A stretch of DNA of 64,000 nucleotides, from contig CAYMLO010000034.1 of assembly GCA_964390905.1 (NCBI GenBank), positions 4,791-68,790 of the forward strand. Reading direction: 5' to 3'. Within the stretch, counting starts at the first letter, position 1; every line of letters begins with the position of its first letter. Shown here in pieces: positions 1 to 7,984 of this stretch. The notes under the pieces are model-generated. The model was not told the DNA's origin, searched no databases, and saw only the letters and a list, made by a program, of their open reading frames with translations. The position numbers and the translations under genes are program-made. This DNA is from JAFGLZ01 sp964390905. Its GTDB lineage: Bacteria; Planctomycetota; Phycisphaerae; UBA1845; JAFGLZ01.

Positions 1-1
1 A

Positions 2-343
2 GGGGGATATGTCGATCCCTGTTCCAATTCCCCCTCGGAGCGGCCCGAGGGCTACTTCGACCTCGATACCACGACCGGGGAGATCATCGCCAAGCGCGGT
101 CTAACGGCTGATCGACGCCGAAGGGCCGACCGCACGATCGAGGACATTGGCCTGAACAGATACCACCATCTAAAGGCCCGTAAGGGGGAGCTCGAGGTAA
201 TCGCCAAGCACTTGAAGGAATGGCCCGCGGACGATCCTAAGCGCCAGGAGTTCATCCAATTCGTGGCCTCGCGCAACCGCAGGCTGTCCAGCTTCATTTG
301 CGCCTGGCTTCAAGAACAAGGACTCACGTGGGATCCCGCCTAG
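2..343 (+). CDS. 3' end of a possible HNH-type nuclease (TIGR02646/PtuB-like), partial
   Basis: An open frame runs from the window edge to a TAG at 341-343, giving about 113 residues without a start. The visible part contains EGYFDLD, TTTGEII, then TIEDIGLN and a basic HHLKAR stretch, ending in a helix SSFICAWLQEQG. The order 'F-x-D-x3-TGEI ... TI-x2-LGLN-x4-L-x2-R ... SSxIxxWL' resembles the C-terminal half of TIGR02646-type HNH proteins, the family of Septu PtuB and retron-linked nucleases. The HNH motif itself would lie upstream, outside the window, so activity cannot be judged. In Septu systems an ATPase gene precedes this one; that too would be off the edge. The family call is inference. 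The open frame is clear. Confidence 0.45.
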   Translation, partial: GGYVDPCSNSPSERPEGYFDLDTTTGEIIAKRGLTADRRRRADRTIEDIGLNRYHHLKARKGELEVIAKHLKEWPADDPKRQEFIQFVASRNRRLSSFICAWLQEQGLTWDPA

Positions 344-460
344 CCTGCCAGTCCGCCAGCCGCAGTTGCGTCAACTTGCGCAAGAAACGTCGCCCAAGCC
401 TGACTAGTTGATGATCGCCCCGGTTCTCTGAATAATGGCCGTTCGAGCCGAGAGGACTGT

Positions 461-1324
461 GTGGAGACAACCATGGGACAGACTAAGCGATTGGCGGGGA
501 AGGTGGGCATCATCACGGGGGCGAGTCGGGGGATCGGGCGGTGCATCGCACTGGCCTTCGCGCGGGAGGGGGCGGACGTCGTCATCGCGGCGAAGACCGA
601 GACGCCCCATCCCAAGCTGCCCGGGACGATCCACACCGTGGCGGACGAGGTCCGTGCCCTCGGACGACGCGCCCTGCCGATCAAGGTCGACGTCCGCGAC
701 GACGACATGATCGAGCGGATGGTCGACGAGACGATGGCGACGTTCGGCCGGATCGACATCCTGATCAACAACGCCGGCGCGCTGTGGTGGCAGTCCGTCC
801 TCGACACGCCGATGAAACGATACGACCTGATCAACGACATCAACGCCCGCGCCGCCTTCGCCTGCACCCGGGCGTGTCTGCCGAACATCCTGGCGGGCGG
901 GGGCGGGCATGTGCTCGTGTTTTCTCCGCCGGTGGATCTGCGGTGGCTGGGCGGGAAGGTCGCCTACGTCATCAGCAAGTTCGGCATGACGATCCTCGCG
1001 CACGGCCTGGCGGAGGAGATGGCGGGCAAGCCGTTCTCGATCAACGCGCTGTGGCCCGTCACCGCCATCGAGACGGCCGCGACGATCAACTTCCAGCTCG
1101 GCTCGCCGGAGTTGTGGCGCAAGCCTGACATCCTTGCCGACGCGACGCTGGCCCTGGTGGCCCAGCCGCCCGGGCAGACCACGGGTCAGGCCTTCTTCGA
1201 CGAAGACGTCTTACGGGCCGAGGGAGTCACCGACTTTGCGAAGTATCAGTGCGTCCCCGGGTGTGAGCCGCCGCCGATGATGCCCGCCGACTACCCACAG
1301 CGGGGGTTGTCCCCGGGGCGTTGA
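461..1324 (+). CDS. SDR family NAD(P)-dependent oxidoreductase
   Basis: Classical short-chain dehydrogenase/reductase of about 287 residues with a Rossmann fold. The cofactor-binding TGASRGIG motif lies near residue 16, the structural NNAG follows, and the catalytic YxxxK is seen as AYVISK. The overall pattern is close to HSDL2-like or citronellol-dehydrogenase-like SDRs, but the substrate cannot be read from sequence. The start is either GTG at 461 (AGAGG six bases upstream) or ATG at 473 (GGAG six bases upstream); the difference is four residues. The next gene starts 22 bases downstream on the same strand, so the two are probably co-transcribed, which would suggest a sugar or polyol substrate. 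Confidence 0.85.
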   Translation: METTMGQTKRLAGKVGIITGASRGIGRCIALAFAREGADVVIAAKTETPHPKLPGTIHTVADEVRALGRRALPIKVDVRDDDMIERMVDETMATFGRIDILINNAGALWWQSVLDTPMKRYDLINDINARAAFACTRACLPNILAGGGGHVLVFSPPVDLRWLGGKVAYVISKFGMTILAHGLAEEMAGKPFSINALWPVTAIETAATINFQLGSPELWRKPDILADATLALVAQPPGQTTGQAFFDEDVLRAEGVTDFAKYQCVPGCEPPPMMPADYPQRGLSPGR

Positions 1325-1346
1325 CGCGGCGAGCGAGACCACGACG

Positions 1347-3266
1347 ATGAGCGATCGTCCGACGCGACGTGACGTCATGCGTGGGGGGTTGGCCGCGGCC
1401 GGTGCCCTGGGCGCCGGTGGCGTGAAGGCAAGGTCCGTCCCCGCCAATCGGCCGCCCGCAGCCCGACGAAAGCAAGCTCAGCGTTACGAGGCGACCGTTC
1501 CGGACACGTTGGACCTGGCGGAGCGGGCCAGACTGGCGTTGCACGGCATCGCCGGAACGATCGACCCGGCCGACGAGTACATGATGTGGTTCGAGGTCTA
1601 CTGGTGCAACAACCCGCCCTACCTGAAGCACAGCGGCTGCGACGTGGAGATCTCGGCCAAGTTTCTCGACGCGATGACCCAACTCCGGCTGATCTGCGGC
1701 AGCGAGAAGTACCGCGACATCGAGCAGGGCATGGAGAAGGCGCTGCTGAGTTGCCTGGACAGGCAGGACGGCCTGTTCTACGCGATGTACAAGCCGCACC
1801 GCAAATGGCACATGGCCGCTTACGCGGGCAAGGGCTACCGCACCCAGGCGGAGGACTACGCCCTGCCCGGTTCGTCCGGGATCCTGATGACCGCGCTGGT
1901 CCTGCGTCATGAACTGGGGCTGGGGCGGTACGCGGATCGGATCACGGCCCTGGCCCGTGGGATGGAGAAGATCAGCATCGACAAGGGGGACTACGCCTAC
2001 TACCCGGACGGTGGGACCGCCCACCCGTTCTCGCGTCCACGCTCCGGCTGGCCCAAGACCAAGGAACCCGGCGGTGAGCACGAGGGCGGTGAGGGCAGCG
2101 TGGTCGCCTACTTCGGCTACCCGATCCGCGCGCTGTCGATGTGGGCGGCCCGAACCGGCGACGAACGGTTCCTCGAGTTCGCCCGCAAGCTCGTGCGGTT
2201 CGTGATGAAACCCAAGTTCTGGGGCCATCCCGCCGACCCGACCCGGGTGGCGGGCGCCGAGCAGGGACACGTCGACAGCCACCTCCACGCCCGGGCGATC
2301 GCGCTACGCGGCCTGCTGGAGTTCGGCCTGGTGACGGGCGACACGCACGTCTGCGACTTCGTCCGGTCATCCTACGAGTTCATGCGCACGTTCGGCATCA
2401 ACCGAATCGGCTTTATGCCCACCTGGATCCAAGACGCCCGCAAGACGATGGAGGGCTGCATGCTGGGCGACCTGGTCGCGTTGACGGTCAAGATGAGCCG
2501 GGCCGGCATCGGCGACTACTGGGACGACGCCGACCGCATCATCCGCAACCACCTGGCCGAGGCGCAGTACACCCGACGGGATCTGTTGGAGCGCGTCAGC
2601 AAGAACAGCCCCCCGTCCCCGCCGAAGGGCCACCCCGGACAGATCTGCACCGACAACGTGCTCGACCGCTGCCTGGGCATCTTCGCCTCGTACCTGACGC
2701 CAACCTCCTCCAGCGGCCGGGTCATGCAGTGCTGCACCAGCAACGCGAGCCGCGGCCTGTGCTACGCCTGGGATGCGATCGTCAACGGCAGCGGGGACGA
2801 GGCACAGGTGAATCTGCTACTCAACCGGGCGTCGTCCTGGCTGGACGTCGACAGCTACCTGCCCTATGAAGGCAAGGTGGTCATTGGGAACAAGACGGCC
2901 AGGCGGATCGCCGTTCGCATCCCCGTGTGGGTCGATCGCAGCAAGCTGTCCGCCAGCGTCAACGGCCAGCCGCGACGGCTGTCGTGGGTGGGGGGCTATC
3001 AAGTCTTCGACGACCTCGAGCCGTCGGACACGATCGAGCTGCGTTTCCCCGTGCGAACCGAGACGATCCATCGCACGGCCGGCCGGGGCACGAAGGCCCA
3101 GACCCCCTACACCCTCACCCTGCGCGGCAACACCGTCGTGGACATCAGTCCGCGCGATCAATCGCCGCGGTCCTATCCAATGTACCTGCGCGACGGCATG
3201 CGCGCCGCCAAGGCGCCGATGAAGACGGTGCAGCGGTTCGTCGCGCCCCAGGTTGCGCGCTGGTAG
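1347..3266 (+). CDS. Tat-exported GH127-like (alpha/alpha)6-barrel protein
   Basis: A 639-residue protein that opens with a twin-arginine leader (RRDVMRGGLAAAGALGAGG), so it is probably folded in the cytoplasm and exported by Tat. The body is rich in helical-barrel repeats such as HLHARAIALRGLLEFG. A MQCCTSNASRG stretch near residue 460 matches the cysteine pair of the GH127 / DUF1680 family, in which Cys is the nucleophile beside a zinc site. A beta-sandwich-like C-terminal part follows (IPVWVDRS). Known GH127 enzymes are beta-L-arabinofuranosidases; the substrate here is not certain. It follows the SDR gene closely. The next gene is on the other strand. Confidence 0.75.
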   Translation: MSDRPTRRDVMRGGLAAAGALGAGGVKARSVPANRPPAARRKQAQRYEATVPDTLDLAERARLALHGIAGTIDPADEYMMWFEVYWCNNPPYLKHSGCDVEISAKFLDAMTQLRLICGSEKYRDIEQGMEKALLSCLDRQDGLFYAMYKPHRKWHMAAYAGKGYRTQAEDYALPGSSGILMTALVLRHELGLGRYADRITALARGMEKISIDKGDYAYYPDGGTAHPFSRPRSGWPKTKEPGGEHEGGEGSVVAYFGYPIRALSMWAARTGDERFLEFARKLVRFVMKPKFWGHPADPTRVAGAEQGHVDSHLHARAIALRGLLEFGLVTGDTHVCDFVRSSYEFMRTFGINRIGFMPTWIQDARKTMEGCMLGDLVALTVKMSRAGIGDYWDDADRIIRNHLAEAQYTRRDLLERVSKNSPPSPPKGHPGQICTDNVLDRCLGIFASYLTPTSSSGRVMQCCTSNASRGLCYAWDAIVNGSGDEAQVNLLLNRASSWLDVDSYLPYEGKVVIGNKTARRIAVRIPVWVDRSKLSASVNGQPRRLSWVGGYQVFDDLEPSDTIELRFPVRTETIHRTAGRGTKAQTPYTLTLRGNTVVDISPRDQSPRSYPMYLRDGMRAAKAPMKTVQRFVAPQVARW

Positions 3267-3446
3267 CCCTTCCCGTGGGTCGATGCGCCATCCGACGCCA
3301 TCCCGCTTTCGGCGAGACAATTTCGCCGCAGGAGGAAAGGGTGGGATGGAGTCGCGCGATGCAGTCGCGTGCCCGCCGTCCCTGCTGGGATGACCACGCC
3401 AACACGCCCAGCACGGCGACCATCGTCAGGAGCGGTGGACAAACGG

Positions 3447-4772
3447 CTACCGCCTCCTGCAGCGTAACGCCAACCCGCCGAGGGCCAAGATGCAAAGGGT
3501 GACGGGCTCCGGGATGATGGCCATGAAGATCTCCGCGTCGGTGGTAGGATCGTATGGGTCAAGATTGCCGTGGCCACTCCAAACCACAGTTGACCCGGAC
3601 ACGCGAACACGGCCATCATCATAATCATTCTGCGTGAGTTGAGTGATGGCATCATTGGGGTCAGCCCCGGGGCCCAAGGCGAGGAAAGCACTGTGGTCGT
3701 ACACGAAGATCTCCGTGTCTGTGGAGGGGTCGCCCGGGTCCAGGTTCCCGTCCCCCTGCCAGACCACGTACGCGTCGCATACGAAGGGATGATGGTCATC
3801 GTATGCATTGTCGGTGAGGCGCGTAATCCCGGCGTTTGGGTCGTCTAGGTCACATAGGTAGATTTCGAGCTCGCCCGTTGGCTCATCCGAATCCAAACGG
3901 TTCCCACCGACCCAGACCACGTGCGATCCGCAAATCTGGACGTCCCCATCATAGTGATCGTTATCGGTGAGTTGAATGGTGGCATCTTCGGGGTCAGCAC
4001 CGGGGCCGAAATCGAGGAAGACATCGTGGTCGTACAAGAAGATCTCACGTACGTTATACGAGGCGCCGCCGCCCTCCCAAACGACGCTTGCACCAGAGAT
4101 GTCGGACTGGCCGTCGAAGTAGCTGTTCTCGGTGAGTTGGTAAGTGGTTTCCGTGTCTGCATCGTAGAGGTAGGCCTCTCTGGCGTGATTGGTCTGCCAG
4201 TTCGCCTCGCCCCCACCCCTCCAGACGACCTTTGACCCATCAATGCGGGCGCCACAGTCGTATTTGCTGTCGTCAGTTATCCGAGTGATTCCCCCACTCG
4301 GATGGTACTCGTAGACGTCGCTCGCCGCACCCGTATCGCCAAGCCAGGCAACGTAAGACTCGCTGCCCTGCTCGGACGCGTAGGCATAGTAGTCATGGAT
4401 GCTGTTCTGTGTGATCTGCTCTCTCGTCCTCGTTGCGAAATCATAGCGAAAGACCTCAAGGTCGCCTCCGCCGTCATAGCCCTCCCAGACCACTTGCGAA
4501 GCTGAGATCTGCGGATAGCCGGTGGCATAGTCCGGGTGAGAGATAGGCACTACGGTGTTTCCGTCATATAGGTATATCTTACGGTCCCTCGGGCCAGGCT
4601 CAAGGGCGTCCGGGCCGCCAACCCAACCCACGTTTGAACCCGACACGACTGGACGCACGTCTCCGTAGTCATTGTCAGTGAGTTGCGTGACGACCCAGTC
4701 AACCCCAAACACCGGGAGATCAGGCACACCGAGAACAGCCACCATCAGAACGAGACCAGTTCGCACGTTCAT
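3447..4772 (-). CDS. PEP-CTERM beta-propeller protein (TolB/WD-like repeats)
   Basis: Secreted protein of 441 residues with an N-terminal signal peptide (MNVRTGLVLMVAVLG) preceded by a strong AGGAGGTGA ribosome-binding site. The middle consists of about seven repeats of the form 'ITQLTDNDYDDGxPxVSGSxVVWxG...EIFLYD', as in TolB-type propellers. The C-terminus is a full PEP-CTERM signal: IPEP, a hydrophobic helix, and a terminal RCRRR. PEP-CTERM proteins are processed by an exosortase and placed at the cell surface; no exosortase lies in this window. Function beyond a surface propeller is unknown. The 180 bases between this gene and the convergent GH127-like gene hold nothing recognisable. Confidence 0.85.
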   Translation of the reverse strand: MNVRTGLVLMVAVLGVPDLPVFGVDWVVTQLTDNDYGDVRPVVSGSNVGWVGGPDALEPGPRDRKIYLYDGNTVVPISHPDYATGYPQISASQVVWEGYDGGGDLEVFRYDFATRTREQITQNSIHDYYAYASEQGSESYVAWLGDTGAASDVYEYHPSGGITRITDDSKYDCGARIDGSKVVWRGGGEANWQTNHAREAYLYDADTETTYQLTENSYFDGQSDISGASVVWEGGGASYNVREIFLYDHDVFLDFGPGADPEDATIQLTDNDHYDGDVQICGSHVVWVGGNRLDSDEPTGELEIYLCDLDDPNAGITRLTDNAYDDHHPFVCDAYVVWQGDGNLDPGDPSTDTEIFVYDHSAFLALGPGADPNDAITQLTQNDYDDGRVRVSGSTVVWSGHGNLDPYDPTTDAEIFMAIIPEPVTLCILALGGLALRCRRR

Positions 4773-5157
4773 GGCTCACCTCCTACGTCCACAGAAGAGA
4801 TTTGACGTGACCTGCGAGATGTCTTCGGAAGGCGGGATGGGCTCGCCGAGCGACCCTGTCCCTCCTACTCCGTATATCCCTCAACTCCAGGCAACTAAAC
4901 CACACGACCCCGTGATTGTCAAGCAGCTCTGTGAGTTCCCACCAGGCAAAGTGATCTCGCGTTCCCTCACCGTGCGCCCAGCAGCGACTAATCGGGCTAG
5001 CCAGCGTCGACAAGCACAAAGGCGGACCTCCTCCGCACCGACGAGGCGTGACGCCACGAGTTGCGCCGCGACACATAAGCATGTGAGCCGAACCCAGGTA
5101 CTGCTACAATGACGCCCGCACAAAGGACCGCCTGGACTGACGGAGGGCGCTGTTGAC
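4773..5157. other. Divergent intergenic region, no gene seen
   Basis: A 385-base space between the divergently transcribed PEP-CTERM gene and the dehydrogenase gene. Short frames inside it lack recognisable motifs and normal codon patterns. A TACAAT at about 5104-5109 could be a -10 element for the dehydrogenase. GGAGGG at about 5141 serves as its ribosome-binding site. Confidence 0.4.
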
Positions 5158-6399
5158 GTGAAGGCGATACGGTTCGGCATTCATCCTGTTCGTTGGCCGA
5201 TCTGCAAGGTCGTGGGGCTGCTGACGCCGCAAGTGTATTGGAGTCGGCTGTCGGGACTCCGCCTCGGCGACATCGATCCGCCGCCCCTGCCCGCTGCCGA
5301 CTGGGTGCGCATTCGGCCACTGCTGGCCGGGATCTGCGGCACCGACTTCGCGACCATCATGCAGCGAAACCACCCCGCCTCGATGCTCCGTTGCTTCACG
5401 CGGTTCCCGGTGACCGTCGGACACGAGGGCGTGGGCGTGATCGAGGAGGTCGGCGACGACGTCACCGGCTGGGAACCGGGCCAACGCGTCTGCGTCGAGC
5501 CAATGCTCTCCTGCGTCCCACGGCGGATCGACCCGCCCTGCCCGCGATGCCAGGCGGGTCAGGTCAGCCTGTGCGAGAACGTGACGGAGGGCGCCTTGCC
5601 GCCCGGGATGATGATCGGGTGGAACCACTTCACCGGTGGGATGTGGAGTGAGTCGTTCGTTGCCCATCAGTCGCAGCTCGTCGCCGTGCCGGACGCCGTC
5701 GACGACGAAGCGGCCGCCCTGGTCGATCCGATCGCCTGTGCCGTCCACGCCGTGCTGCGTCATCGACCGTCGCCCGACGAACGGGCCCTCGTCATCGGCG
5801 CCGGCATCATCGGGCTGGGCGTGGTGGCTGCCCTGCAGGCGCTCGCCCCGGGCGCGCACGTGACTGCCATCGCCCGGCACGATCACCAGGAGCAGCTGGC
5901 CCGCCGGTTCGGCGCCGCCGACGTCATTCGATCGAGGCGCAAGGACAGCAAGGCCGACCGCTATCAACAGGTGGCCGACCGCGTCGGCGGGCGGCGGTTC
6001 GACGCGATGTTCGGCAACCAGGCGCTGATGGGCGGCTTCGACGTGGTCTACGATTGCATCGGCACCGGCGACAGCCTGACCGACGCGATGAAGTTCACCC
6101 ACGGGCGGGGCACGGTGGTCGAGTGCGCTACGTCGCAGATCACCGTGGTCGACACGACGCCGCTCTGGTTTGCCGAGCTCAACTTGATCGGCAGCTACGG
6201 CCGATGCATCGAGGCCTTCAACGGTCGTCAGATGCACACGTACGAGGTCGTGTTCGAGCTGCTGGGCGCCGGTCGGCTGCAGCTGGATGGGCTGCTGACG
6301 CACCGGTTTCGCCTGGAGGACTACCGCCAGGCCCTGGCCGCGATCGCCGACCGCGGACAGACCGCCCTGGTCAAGGCCGCCTTCGATCACCGCATCTGA
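5158..6399 (+). CDS. Zinc-dependent medium-chain dehydrogenase (MDR)
   Basis: Alcohol/polyol dehydrogenase-type MDR, 413 residues, GTG start behind GGAGGG. Catalytic zinc ligands are present in GICGTDF and GHEGVGVIEE. The Rossmann motif is VIGAGIIGLGV. The structural-zinc lobe is unusual: three cysteines keep the normal CPRC-x7-C spacing, but the first lies nine residues upstream (SCVPRRIDPPC) instead of two. The protein is about 60 residues longer than typical MDRs, including an insert RRKDSKADRYQQ in the cofactor domain. The fold is clear, the substrate is not. It is the first of three same-strand genes, with a methyltransferase 60 bases and a sulfotransferase about 840 bases downstream. 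Confidence 0.85.
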   Translation: MKAIRFGIHPVRWPICKVVGLLTPQVYWSRLSGLRLGDIDPPPLPAADWVRIRPLLAGICGTDFATIMQRNHPASMLRCFTRFPVTVGHEGVGVIEEVGDDVTGWEPGQRVCVEPMLSCVPRRIDPPCPRCQAGQVSLCENVTEGALPPGMMIGWNHFTGGMWSESFVAHQSQLVAVPDAVDDEAAALVDPIACAVHAVLRHRPSPDERALVIGAGIIGLGVVAALQALAPGAHVTAIARHDHQEQLARRFGAADVIRSRRKDSKADRYQQVADRVGGRRFDAMFGNQALMGGFDVVYDCIGTGDSLTDAMKFTHGRGTVVECATSQITVVDTTPLWFAELNLIGSYGRCIEAFNGRQMHTYEVVFELLGAGRLQLDGLLTHRFRLEDYRQALAAIADRGQTALVKAAFDHRI

Positions 6400-6459
6400 C
6401 CCCTCCGAAGATGCGTCGGTCTTGCGCCCCCGACGCATGGGGCAAAGGAGAATCCGTCA

Positions 6460-7200
6460 ATGGCCAAGCTGACCGATCGACAGGACGCCTACGGACATGC
6501 CATGTACGACGCCTACCGGGGCGAGGGCGGCTACGAGGTCAACGAGCGGGACGACGGCTGCATCGGATTCGTCAAGGCAGATGCCTACCTCGCCCAATAC
6601 AAGGACTGGCCTTCGGTCGCGAAGCGGGCCGTACGCCTGGCGAGAGGCAACGTCCTCGACGTCGGCTGTGGGGCGGGCCGACACGCCGTCTATCTGCAGA
6701 AGCAGGGCCTGGACGTGATGGGGATAGACGTCTCACCACTGGCGCTCAAGGTCTGCAGGCTGCGTGGGCTGGCCAAGACGCGACTCCTATCGATCACGGA
6801 GGTGACGCATCGGCTGGGGACCTTCGATACGATCGTCATGTTCGGGAACAACTTCGGCCTGTTCGGTGGTTTCAAGCGAGCGAGATGGCTGCTCAGACGG
6901 CTACGCCGAGCGACGAGCGACCAGGCGAGGATCCTCGCGCAGAGCACCGACCCTTACGGTACCAGCCAGGCCTACCACCTGGCGTACCACAAGCGCAACA
7001 GGAGGCGAGGGAGGATGTCCGGTCAGGTCAGGATCCGGATCAGGTACCAGACGTACGCCACGCCGTGGTTCGACTACCTGCTGGCCTCGAAGGATGAGAT
7101 GCAGCAGATCCTGGCCGGCACGGGCTGGCGGGTCAGCCGGTTCATCGAGTCCAAGGGCCCCGGGTACATCGGCGTGATTGAGAAGGAAGCGCCCGCCTGA
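6460..7200 (+). CDS. Class I SAM-dependent methyltransferase
   Basis: A 246-residue protein with a good AAAGGAG ribosome-binding site. Motif I is VLDVGCGAGRHAV (about residues 66-78), followed by the acidic end of beta-2 in GLDVMGIDVS. IVMFGNNFGLFGG takes the place of motif IV. These mark a Rossmann-like SAM methyltransferase of the Methyltransf_11/25 type. The acceptor is not evident. The gene sits between a dehydrogenase and a sulfotransferase on the same strand, which suggests a small-molecule or glycan modification unit, but this is inference from position only. Confidence 0.8.
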   Translation: MAKLTDRQDAYGHAMYDAYRGEGGYEVNERDDGCIGFVKADAYLAQYKDWPSVAKRAVRLARGNVLDVGCGAGRHAVYLQKQGLDVMGIDVSPLALKVCRLRGLAKTRLLSITEVTHRLGTFDTIVMFGNNFGLFGGFKRARWLLRRLRRATSDQARILAQSTDPYGTSQAYHLAYHKRNRRRGRMSGQVRIRIRYQTYATPWFDYLLASKDEMQQILAGTGWRVSRFIESKGPGYIGVIEKEAPA

Positions 7201-7241
7201 GCACAGAGACAGCCGGCCCAGGTCGCAGCGCCGAGCGCCGC

Positions 7242-7925
7242 ATGAACATCGAAGACATCAAGCGACTTAGGACGTCCGAACGGACGTTCTTGATGAAGGG
7301 CGAGCCGGAAGTCTGTACGCTGCGGTCCTACGACGAACACCGGTGCATATTCGTCCACATCCCGAAGACTGCTGGTCTGTCCATCGCCAAGTCCCTGTTC
7401 GGCAATGCGGGTGGATCTCACGTTCCCCTCTCGACGTACGAGCAAGTGTTCGACAAGGCCGAGTTCGATTCGTATTTCAAGTTTGCGTTCGTCCGCAACC
7501 CGTGGGACAGGGTCGTCTCCGCGTACGCATACCTGATAGACGGCGGCGGACAGAACGAATACGACGAGAAGTGGGGGCGTACGCTCGCCGAGTACGATGG
7601 CTTCGAGGCATTCGTGACGGGGTGGCTCACTTCCCGCAACGTCAGAGAGCAGATTCACTTCCTGCCACAGCATGAGTTCGTGTGCACCGAAGGCGTCGAG
7701 CTGGGCGTGGATTTCGTCGGGCGCTTCGAACGGATCGAGCAGGATTTCGAGCGCGTACGCGGGAAGCTCGGCATCGGTGGTGCATTGGTGCATCTCAACG
7801 CGAGCAAGAGGCAGCACTACACCAGCTACTACAACCAAGAGGCGATCGACATCGTCGCCGACGTGTATCGGAAGGACATCGAGCTGTTTGGGTACGATTT
7901 CGAGGGCTCGCGGTCCGGGCTGTGA
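7242..7925 (+). CDS. Sulfotransferase family protein
   Basis: A 227-residue PAPS-dependent sulfotransferase of the Sulfotransfer_2 type. The 5'-phosphosulfate loop is IPKTAGLSI near residue 40. The 3'-phosphate-binding motif is FVRNPWDRVVSAY near residue 84. Later elements (FLPQH, VGRFERIEQDF) match carbohydrate sulfotransferases. It would transfer sulfate from PAPS to a hydroxyl, often on a sugar. It is 41 bases after the methyltransferase gene. Its 3' end faces the GH2 gene with a 59-base gap, which has no obvious terminator hairpin. Confidence 0.85.
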   Translation: MNIEDIKRLRTSERTFLMKGEPEVCTLRSYDEHRCIFVHIPKTAGLSIAKSLFGNAGGSHVPLSTYEQVFDKAEFDSYFKFAFVRNPWDRVVSAYAYLIDGGGQNEYDEKWGRTLAEYDGFEAFVTGWLTSRNVREQIHFLPQHEFVCTEGVELGVDFVGRFERIEQDFERVRGKLGIGGALVHLNASKRQHYTSYYNQEAIDIVADVYRKDIELFGYDFEGSRSGL

Positions 7926-7984
7926 CGGCGCGAAGCGCCCGGACCCCAAGCAGGGGGGCGCCTCCTGCGTTCCCGTTGATGCCG

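Noticed and set aside
4672..5112. Open frames across the PEP-CTERM start and the gap behind it
   Set aside because: They overlap the strong ribosome-binding site and signal peptide of the PEP-CTERM gene, have no motif and poor codon pattern.
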